DNA from: Candidatus Brevefilum sp.
GTDB lineage: Bacteria > Chloroflexota > Anaerolineae > Anaerolineales > Anaerolineaceae
DNA: 10,038 bases
NCBI GenBank assembly: GCA_007135845.1
Contig: SLIC01000277.1
Location: 1 to 10,038 of the forward strand
Direction: 5' to 3'
Translations under genes and position numbers: made by a program
Shown: positions 4,750 through 10,038 of the stretch, piece by piece
Position numbering within the stretch: the first letter of the stretch is position 1
Layout: each line of letters begins with the position of its first letter
Notes under the pieces: model-generated
Told to the model about the DNA's origin: nothing
The model's database searches: none
The model's input: only the letters and a program-made list of their open reading frames with translations

Positions 4750-6024
4750 ATGCTTGATATGCGATTAATTCGTGACGAAGCGAACCTTGTACGAGACGCC
4801 CTGGTCAAACGTCACATGGACCCTTCTGTGGTAGATCAGGTCCTTGGTCTTGACGAACAACGCCGTTTACTTATCCAGGACGTTGAGGAAATGCGCGCTG
4901 AACGGAATGCTGTATCTAAAGAAATTGGAAGAATGAAAAGTGAAGAGCAGAGGCAGCTAAAGATTGACGCCATGCGCGAGCTGGGGGATCGCATTGCAGG
5001 TATTGATCTTGACCTTAAACGTGTAGAAGACAACCTCCATCAGTTGGTCTCTGAAATACCCAACATTCCGGATCCGGAAGTCCCGGTCGGTGTCGATGAC
5101 AGCGATAACATTGTTTTGCGCACGGTCGGATCACTGCCAGAATTTGATTTTGAACCAAAACCTCATTGGGAACTAGGGCCTGACCTGAGTATTATTGACT
5201 TTGAGCGGGGGGTGAAACTGGCTGGATCACGATTTTATGTTTTAAGCGGCCTGGGTGCTCGTTTACAGCGGGCGCTGGTATTCTGGATGGTGGACTTGCA
5301 TATCCGTCAGGGTTATCTTGAGAAATACCCGCCCTTTATGGTTAGGGGTCAGGTCTTATATGGTGCTGGACAATTACCAAAGTTCAAAGACAACCTATAT
5401 CGCGACCATGAAGAGGATTTGTGGATGGTACCCACTGCAGAAGTGCCTTTGACCGGCCTTCATATGGAAGAAATATTAGAGGATGAACAACTCCCTTTGC
5501 GATATACAGCCTATACAGCCTGTTTTCGACGTGAAAAGATGAGTGCAGGTCGGGATGTGCGCGGTATTAAGCGAGGTCACCAATTTGATAAAGTGGAAAT
5601 GTACACGTATTGTAAACCTGAAGAGTCGCCTGAAGAACACGAGCGAATGCTAAAGGATGCTGAAGAGACCGTTGCTCAACTGGGTTTGCCGTACCGGGTG
5701 CTGCTGCAATCGACTGGCGATTTGGGTTTTGGCTCCCACAAAACCTATGATATTGAGGTCTGGGCGCCGGGTTGTGGTGAATGGCTGGAAATCTCGTCAA
5801 TTTCAAATGTGGGCGAATTCCAGGCACGTCGGGCGGGGATTCGTTACCGACCTGCAGAGGGTAAAAGCACACAATACGTGCATACGCTGAATGGTTCGGG
5901 ATTGGGCATGCCGCGCACACTGATTGCGGTGCTGGAGAATTACCAGCAGGCAGATGGTTCTGTTGTCATACCGGATGTGCTTAAGCCATTAATGGGTGGT
6001 GAAACAGTCATCCGCGCAAAGTAA
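4750..6024 (+). CDS. serS: Serine--tRNA ligase
   Basis: A 424-residue class IIa aminoacyl-tRNA synthetase that charges tRNA-Ser (and tRNA-Sec where present) with serine in the cytoplasm. The N-terminal long coiled-coil arm, about residues 30-105, contacts the tRNA long variable arm. The catalytic core shows the serine-binding TAE motif (229-231, in [10 protein letters not shown]), motif 2 (about 259-283, [21 protein letters not shown]) with its conserved Arg residues, [18 protein letters not shown] (321-338), and motif 3 ([19 protein letters not shown], about 381-399, Arg389). Length and all landmarks are normal. The start follows GGAGG at 10-nt spacing. It is the only plus-strand gene in the window and stands alone, ending in a strong terminator shared with the convergent ferritin gene. 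Confidence 0.97.
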   Translation: MLDMRLIRDEANLVRDALVKRHMDPSVVDQVLGLDEQRRLLIQDVEEMRAERNAVSKEIGRMKSEEQRQLKIDAMRELGDRIAGIDLDLKRVEDNLHQLVSEIPNIPDPEVPVGVDDSDNIVLRTVGSLPEFDFEPKPHWELGPDLSIIDFERGVKLAGSRFYVLSGLGARLQRALVFWMVDLHIRQGYLEKYPPFMVRGQVLYGAGQLPKFKDNLYRDHEEDLWMVPTAEVPLTGLHMEEILEDEQLPLRYTAYTACFRREKMSAGRDVRGIKRGHQFDKVEMYTYCKPEESPEEHERMLKDAEETVAQLGLPYRVLLQSTGDLGFGSHKTYDIEVWAPGCGEWLEISSISNVGEFQARRAGIRYRPAEGKSTQYVHTLNGSGLGMPRTLIAVLENYQQADGSVVIPDVLKPLMGGETVIRAK

Positions 6025-6060
6025 ACATTAATTTTAATAACTTTCAAACCAATTATTACA

Positions 6061-6087
6061 AAAAGACGGCTCATGGCCGTCTTTTTG
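6061..6087. terminator. Bidirectional Rho-independent terminator between serS and ferritin
   Basis: AAAAAGACGGC (6061-6071) and GCCGTCTTTTT (6077-6087) form a perfect 11-bp stem around a 5-nt loop. The A-run and T-run flank a GC core, so it works as a terminator on both strands. It ends serS (stop at 6024) and the convergent ferritin gene (stop at 6110). Confidence 0.93.
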
Positions 6088-6109
6088 ATGTGTCATTTGA
6101 GCTTGGTTT

Positions 6110-6592
6110 TTATTTTTGCGGTAATAGGTTTTCAAGGCTGATGATTGGGCGATCGCCCAAAGCCTCAACCAGCGTGAGCAAGTGAGAGACATTGGCTTCT
6201 TCTTCTACCTGCTCGGTCACGAACCAGCGTAAGAAATCCTGGGTGGCGTAATCTTTTTCATCAATGGCCATGTCCATCAGGTTGTTGATCCGGGCGGTGA
6301 CATCTTTCTCCCAGGTCATCGCAGACTCTAATGCTGCTTTGACGCTCTCGAAAGTGCTTGGTGTGCCTTCGATCGCTGGGATAGCCACTTCACCTTCCAC
6401 TTCCATCAGGAAATGGATGAATTTCATTGCATGCTGGCGTTCTTCTTCTGACTGGGCAAAATACATAGCAGACAACCGGGATAAACCCAAGGTATCAAAA
6501 AAGGCTGCCATATTGGCATAACCATTAGACGCAAACAGTTCCTCACCAATTTGCGAATTGATGGCATCGTTAAGTTTCTTGCTGATTTTCAT
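6110..6592 (-). CDS. ftnA: Ferritin (non-heme, FtnA-like)
   Basis: A 160-residue four-helix ferritin, which oxidises Fe(II) and stores the iron as a mineral inside a 24-subunit shell. The ferroxidase ligands are in place by comparison with E. coli FtnA: Glu18 (EELF), Tyr25, Glu51 and His54 (ERQH), Glu95 (TWEKD), Gln128 and Glu131 (EQVEEE). There is no sign of the heme-binding Met of bacterioferritin, so Ftn rather than Bfr is favoured, though I cannot compare families directly. The final helix is short (ISLENLLPQK). The ATG at 6592 follows GGAGG (6600-6604) at 7-nt spacing. The gene is monocistronic. Its promoter has an extended -10 and overlapping inverted repeats, so expression is probably controlled by an iron- or oxidant-sensing regulator, which is an inference. 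Confidence 0.94.
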   Translation of the reverse strand: MKISKKLNDAINSQIGEELFASNGYANMAAFFDTLGLSRLSAMYFAQSEEERQHAMKFIHFLMEVEGEVAIPAIEGTPSTFESVKAALESAMTWEKDVTARINNLMDMAIDEKDYATQDFLRWFVTEQVEEEANVSHLLTLVEALGDRPIISLENLLPQK

Positions 6593-6630
6593 GTGTAATC
6601 CTCCAATAACTAAATTAATTGATTGATGTC

Positions 6631-6671
6631 ATTATATCATTGTAATTGTATAAATTACATAAAAAATGTAA
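6631..6671 (-). promoter_or_regulatory. Ferritin promoter with overlapping inverted-repeat operators
   Basis: On the minus strand TGA-TATAAT (6631-6639) is an extended -10 with a perfect hexamer; the -35 is poor. Directly upstream, TGTAATT (6641-6647) and AATTACA (6653-6659) form a perfect 7-5-7 inverted repeat across the -14 to -35 region. A second perfect repeat, TTACAT-AAAAA-ATGTAA (6655-6671), reuses the middle half-site. Three half-sites at two spacings suggest dimer binding. I do not recognise the box; it is not a standard 19-bp Fur box or PerR box. From 6672 to 6822 I see no supported gene. Confidence 0.65.
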
Positions 6672-6822
6672 GGATTAATGTTAAAAATTGAACTGGAAAT
6701 TCGAGACCAATCAGCAAGGATGTGATCTTACCAATCCATTTGCTGAAATTGTTAAATTATTTGGAAGATATGTTTGTTTTACGTCTTTTTGAAGCAATCA
6801 TACGGCGTTTTTAATGAAATCG

Positions 6823-7554
6823 TTATGAACATGCTTGGTACGTTAGGAACAAGGCAATTGAGCCAGCGACGGCAGCATTCAGGGAATCAATGCTGCCCTG
6901 CATGGGTAGGCGCATCAGCAAATCACATTTATCCCTGACCAGTTTCCGTAAGCCCTGGGCTTCATTCCCAACAACGATACCAACTCCTCCTTTGAGGCTT
7001 ATCTCATTCGGGGTCTTTGCATCCGGGCTATCTTCGAGACCGATCATCCACCCACCAGCTTCCTTGAGGCGGTCCATCGCTTGTGCCAGGTTATGCTGTG
7101 CGATGTGAAGCATCTCTGTCGCCCCAGAGGAGGCGTTGACTACGGCTGGTGTGACGGCTGCTGCTCGGGCGAGTGGCAGAACCACCCCATGCACGCCGAA
7201 TGCTTCGGCACTTCTCAGCAGGGTTCCCAGGTTTTGTGGATCCTGGATCTGATCAAGGAGTAAGACAAATACCGGTTCACGGCGGGTATCTGCTCGCTGG
7301 ATGATGCTTTCCAAATCCGAATAAGGGTAGCCGCTGGTATTAAGGGCTGCTCCCTGGTGATGGGGATCTAAACTGTCGAGGCCGGATCGTTTGACCGATT
7401 CGATGGGAATGTTTTGCCCACGGGCGAGTTCGATAATATCCGCCAGACGGCCCTGTATCTGGGTGTTTTGAGCCACCCACAGGCGAAAAACCTGGCGGCG
7501 TTTGGCTCTGAGGACCTCATAGATCGGGTTGCGTCCGGTGATCCATTCTCTCAA
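6823..7554 (-). CDS. rlmB: RlmB-like 23S rRNA 2'-O-methyltransferase (TrmH/SPOUT family)
   Basis: A 243-residue SPOUT methyltransferase with an N-terminal RNA-binding domain (residues 1-75) ending in the HHQG signature (65-68). The knotted catalytic domain has motif 1 with Asn108 and Arg114 (DPQNLGTLLRSAEAFG), motif 2 GNEAQGL (196-202) and motif 3 LPMQGSIDSLNAAVA (216-230). RlmB transfers a methyl group from S-adenosylmethionine to the ribose of G2251 in the 23S rRNA peptidyl-transferase loop. A related TrmH-type target cannot be excluded. The start is a TTG at 7554, 3 bp after the cysS stop. Its GGGAG Shine-Dalgarno lies inside the last codons of cysS, so translation is probably coupled. It is the last gene of the yacL-like, cysS, rlmB operon. 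No clear terminator is visible after its stop. Confidence 0.92.
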   Translation of the reverse strand: MREWITGRNPIYEVLRAKRRQVFRLWVAQNTQIQGRLADIIELARGQNIPIESVKRSGLDSLDPHHQGAALNTSGYPYSDLESIIQRADTRREPVFVLLLDQIQDPQNLGTLLRSAEAFGVHGVVLPLARAAAVTPAVVNASSGATEMLHIAQHNLAQAMDRLKEAGGWMIGLEDSPDAKTPNEISLKGGVGIVVGNEAQGLRKLVRDKCDLLMRLPMQGSIDSLNAAVAGSIALFLTYQACS

Positions 7555-7557
7555 AGC

Positions 7558-8958
7558 TTACTCCCAACGCCAGGTTGAGCTTTGCGGCGTGTCTTCGATG
7601 ATCACCCCCAGGTTTGATAGTTCTTCCCGCACCCGGTCTGCCAGATCGAATTGTTTCTGTTGACGCAGTTCCTGGCGCAAGGTCAGCAGGAGTTCAATAA
7701 AGGCATCTGCGCTGGTTGCTTTATCTTCAAGCTCCTTGAGTGTGAGACCAAACACTGTTGTAAACTCATTGAGCAGGTTTTGTGCTGGTGATAACTCCTC
7801 ATCGGTTGCGTTATCAGCCCGTGCCTGGTTGATCACTCGTACCAGGTCAAAGATGTATCCCAACGCGCCGGCTGTGTTGAAATCTTCATTCATCGAATCG
7901 TTGAAGCCTTTCTGTGTGATCTCAACCTGTTCGTCCAGTTTAGCCAGAATATCAGATGAGACACCGGTTGCCCCTGGTAAAGCAGGGCGGGTGGCAGATA
8001 ACAAACGGTCAAGGGCACGCTGATTGGCTTCAATGACTTCATCATTGAAGGTGAGTGGACTTCGATAATGAGAGCTGAGGACGATCATCCGCATGACATC
8101 ACCCGTGTGTTCTTGAAGGAATTCTTCAATTGGGACCAGGTTGCCCGTGGATTTAGACATCTTCTCACCTTTGAGCTGGAGCATACCGTTATGCATCCAG
8201 TAACGGGCAAAGGGTTCACCCGTAATTGCCTCTGTTTGCGCAATTTCATTTTCGTGGTGAGGGAAGATCAGGTCATTCCCTCCGCCGTGGATATCGATTT
8301 GGTGTCCCAGGTGGTCAAGGTTCATAGCGGAGCATTCAATATGCCAGCCTGGTCTACCCGGCCCCCAAGGACTGTCCCAGGCAGGTTCACCTGGTTTGGC
8401 CTTTTTCCACACAGCGAAATCCATTGGGTTCTCTTTGCGTTCATCCACACGGATGCGGCTGCCGGCGTTCATTTCTTCAAGCTTGCGACCGGAAAGTTTT
8501 CCATAATCCTTAGCTTTTTCAACCCGAAAGTAAACATCGCCCTCAACCTCATAGGCAGTATCATTTTCAATTAATTTCTCTACCATTTCGATGATGGCAT
8601 CAATCTCATCGGTTGCGCGAGGATGCTCTGTAGCAGGCATGATGTTAAGATCCTGTAAGTTTTGTTTAAATTCATCGATGTATTTTTCAGCCAGTTCAAT
8701 GGGTTCCACACCCAACCGCTGGGCTCGATCGATGATTTTATCATCAACATCGGTAAAGTTCATCACATATTGAACATCATAACCCTTATAAACCAGGTAT
8801 CTTCGAATGATATCGAACACCAGGGCCGACATGGCATGTCCGACATGAGCACTATCGTAGACGGTTGGACCGCACACGTACATCCTGACTTTTCCTTCTT
8901 CAATGGTCTCAAATTCAGATTTACTGCGTGTCAGGGTGTTATAAACTTTAATTGACAT
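7558..8958 (-). CDS. cysS: Cysteine--tRNA ligase
   Basis: A 466-residue class Ia synthetase that charges tRNA-Cys in the cytoplasm. The HIGH-type ATP motif is HVGH (38-41) and the KMSKS loop is at 266-270. The zinc ligands that select cysteine are Cys29 (MYVCGPTVY), Cys209 (WHIECSAM), His234 and Glu238 (FPHHENE). The anticodon-binding C-terminal region is complete, ending STWRWE. Length is typical. The ATG at 8958 follows GGAG (8967-8970) at 8-nt spacing. It lies 41 bp after the YacL-like gene and 3 bp before the rlmB start, so all three are probably one transcript. The order YacL-like, CysS, RlmB matches part of the Bacillus subtilis yacL to rlmB cluster. Confidence 0.97.
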   Translation of the reverse strand: MSIKVYNTLTRSKSEFETIEEGKVRMYVCGPTVYDSAHVGHAMSALVFDIIRRYLVYKGYDVQYVMNFTDVDDKIIDRAQRLGVEPIELAEKYIDEFKQNLQDLNIMPATEHPRATDEIDAIIEMVEKLIENDTAYEVEGDVYFRVEKAKDYGKLSGRKLEEMNAGSRIRVDERKENPMDFAVWKKAKPGEPAWDSPWGPGRPGWHIECSAMNLDHLGHQIDIHGGGNDLIFPHHENEIAQTEAITGEPFARYWMHNGMLQLKGEKMSKSTGNLVPIEEFLQEHTGDVMRMIVLSSHYRSPLTFNDEVIEANQRALDRLLSATRPALPGATGVSSDILAKLDEQVEITQKGFNDSMNEDFNTAGALGYIFDLVRVINQARADNATDEELSPAQNLLNEFTTVFGLTLKELEDKATSADAFIELLLTLRQELRQQKQFDLADRVREELSNLGVIIEDTPQSSTWRWE

Positions 8959-8999
8959 TTTGATAGCTCCGGTTCTAATCTTTACACTCGTAGAGCGGT

Positions 9000-10038
9000 T
9001 TAATCAGGTTTAGCAAAAATCATCCTACCAGCTGCGGTCTGGAGGACTTTCGTGACGATGATGGAAATGGTCTTCCCGATATATTCATGACCATCTTCCA
9101 CAACCACCATTGTGCCGTCTTCCATGTAGCCAACACCTTGCCCATATTCTTTCCCTTCCTGGATGATTTTCATCTTCAATGTTTCACCAGGCAGCAGAAT
9201 TGATTTGACAGCGTTTGCCAGCTCGTTGATATTAAGAATTGAAACGCCCTGCAGCTCCGCAACGCGGTTAAGGTTGTAATCATTGGTGAGAATGGGGCAG
9301 CTTAATTGTCGAGCCAGGACCACAAGACGTTCGTCCACCTCGCGTACCCCTTCTACATCGATATCGGTGATTGAAACAGGGATAGAGGGGTCCTTTTGTA
9401 ATTCAGACAGAACTTCCATACCCCGACGGCCTCGTTGGCGACGCAAGTTATCGGCTGAATCACTGACATACTGCAATTCATTTAGGACGAAGCGTGGAAT
9501 GAGCAAACGCCCAGGTAAAAAGCCAGTGCGGGCGATATCATAAATACGCCCATCAATAATGCTGCTGGTATCGACCAGGATACGGCGGGCATCGCTTGGT
9601 CCGCCATCTTGAGCTGAAATATCGCTCAAGTTTGTATTACGCTGTCCGGGTCTTAAGATGGTGCGTAAATCATTTTGGCGTGAAACAAACAAGATGACAC
9701 CAAGATACCCAAAAATCAGTACGGCAATAAAGGGTAAAATGCTGCCAAAGGGCGCTGGCAAGAGTGAAATGGGGTAGGCAAGCAAAGCAGCCAGAATTAA
9801 ACCAACGACGAGCCCGATAATTCCAAAAACCAGGCTTTGAGCAGACAACGAACTTAAGTTTTTCCTCAACGCCGTCATTGGTTTAACGGTAATGTATGGC
9901 ATGATGAAAAAACCCAGAACCGCAAAGACCAGGGTTGATATAATTTGATAGAAAAGAATCAGTTGGGGGCTGCCAGCCCAAAGCCTTTGTGTAAAATAAC
10001 CGAGGGGTTCTCCTAAAAAGCAAAAAAAAAAAAAAAAA
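9000..10038 (-). CDS. yacL: YacL-like PIN/TRAM-domain membrane protein, partial (start off the right edge)
   Basis: The reading frame is open from the right edge to TAA at 9000. The ATG at 9902 is internal: upstream of it, in frame, is another hydrophobic segment (QLILFYQIISTLVFAVLGFFIM), and no ATG, GTG or TTG occurs before the window ends. Counting from that internal Met, membrane segments lie at about 22-44 and 53-73. A PIN nuclease domain spans about 108-225 with acidic residues Asp111 (LVDTSSIIDGRI), Glu142 (NELQYV), Asp190 and Asp208 (LTNDYN). A TRAM RNA-binding domain fills about 234-297 (KMKIIQEGKEYGQGVGYMEDG...). This is the architecture of B. subtilis YacL, a predicted membrane-bound RNase whose substrate is not well established. 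It heads the operon with cysS and rlmB. The N-terminus seen here reads into a poly-T run and may be corrupted. Confidence 0.88.
   Translation of the reverse strand, partial: FFFFFCFLGEPLGYFTQRLWAGSPQLILFYQIISTLVFAVLGFFIMPYITVKPMTALRKNLSSLSAQSLVFGIIGLVVGLILAALLAYPISLLPAPFGSILPFIAVLIFGYLGVILFVSRQNDLRTILRPGQRNTNLSDISAQDGGPSDARRILVDTSSIIDGRIYDIARTGFLPGRLLIPRFVLNELQYVSDSADNLRRQRGRRGMEVLSELQKDPSIPVSITDIDVEGVREVDERLVVLARQLSCPILTNDYNLNRVAELQGVSILNINELANAVKSILLPGETLKMKIIQEGKEYGQGVGYMEDGTMVVVEDGHEYIGKTISIIVTKVLQTAAGRMIFAKPD
10022..10038. repeat. Terminal homopolymer of 17 A
   Basis: The window ends in a run of 17 A, inside the frame of the YacL-like gene (five Phe codons on the minus strand). Such a run at a sequence end is more likely a contig-end or sequencing artefact than biology. 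Confidence 0.8.

Noticed and set aside
5567..5920. A 117-codon minus-strand frame inside serS.
   Set aside because: It is a shadow of serS motif 2 and motif 3 coding sequence, with no recognisable protein.
6679..6820. Short open frames between the ferritin and rlmB genes (one 15-codon frame starting at an ATG at 6679 and a ~30-codon frame ending near 6815).
   Set aside because: The sequence is AT-rich, the frames are short, and no convincing Shine-Dalgarno or recognisable protein was seen.
8068..8574. A 168-codon plus-strand frame inside cysS.
   Set aside because: It is a shadow of cysS, whose motifs are intact on the other strand; it has no domain pattern or ribosome binding site.

Overview
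The window looks like a contig-end fragment of a bacterial chromosome of moderate GC, most plausibly from the Chloroflexota (Anaerolineae-like). This is an inference. It rests on a surface protein with a long Pro/Thr linker, the housekeeping set YacL-like PIN/TRAM protein, CysS and RlmB-like methyltransferase, and promoters close to the sigma-70 consensus. No phage, insertion sequence, CRISPR array, tRNA or rRNA was seen.

Left third (1-2245, all minus strand): two acetyltransferase (GNAT) genes in tandem. The first (1-395) runs off the left edge. The second (776-1774) is a complete two-domain GNAT. Both have unusual leaders. Upstream of the complete gene are a promoter with a perfect TTGACA -35 box, a 32-codon ORF, and two successive terminator-like hairpins with almost the same GCCACGG/CCGTGGC stem. 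This layout resembles ribosome-mediated attenuation. Upstream of the partial gene is a ~150-bp imperfect palindrome with nested arms and competing hairpins, preceded by a strong Shine-Dalgarno and a 4-codon ORF.

Middle (2246-4749): a secreted, membrane-anchored CAP + LysM protein (2246-3205), which may have a very short or absent leader, and a polytopic membrane protein of unknown function (3360-4340). The membrane protein contains an internal duplication with two identical GGKLGTIAF motifs exactly 130 residues apart. A 24-bp near-palindrome overlaps its promoter.

Right half (4750-10038): serS (plus strand, the only plus-strand gene) converges on a ferritin gene, and the two share a perfect bidirectional terminator. 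The ferritin promoter has an extended -10 and overlapping inverted repeats, suggesting a dedicated regulator. The last three genes form a leftward operon: a YacL-like PIN/TRAM membrane protein, cysS and an RlmB-like 23S rRNA methyltransferase. The last two are 3 bp apart and probably translationally coupled. The YacL-like gene is open through the right edge, which ends in 17 A residues.

The best candidates for something undescribed are the two GNAT leaders, the palindromic element, and the duplicated GGKLGTIAF membrane protein. The rest is ordinary housekeeping.
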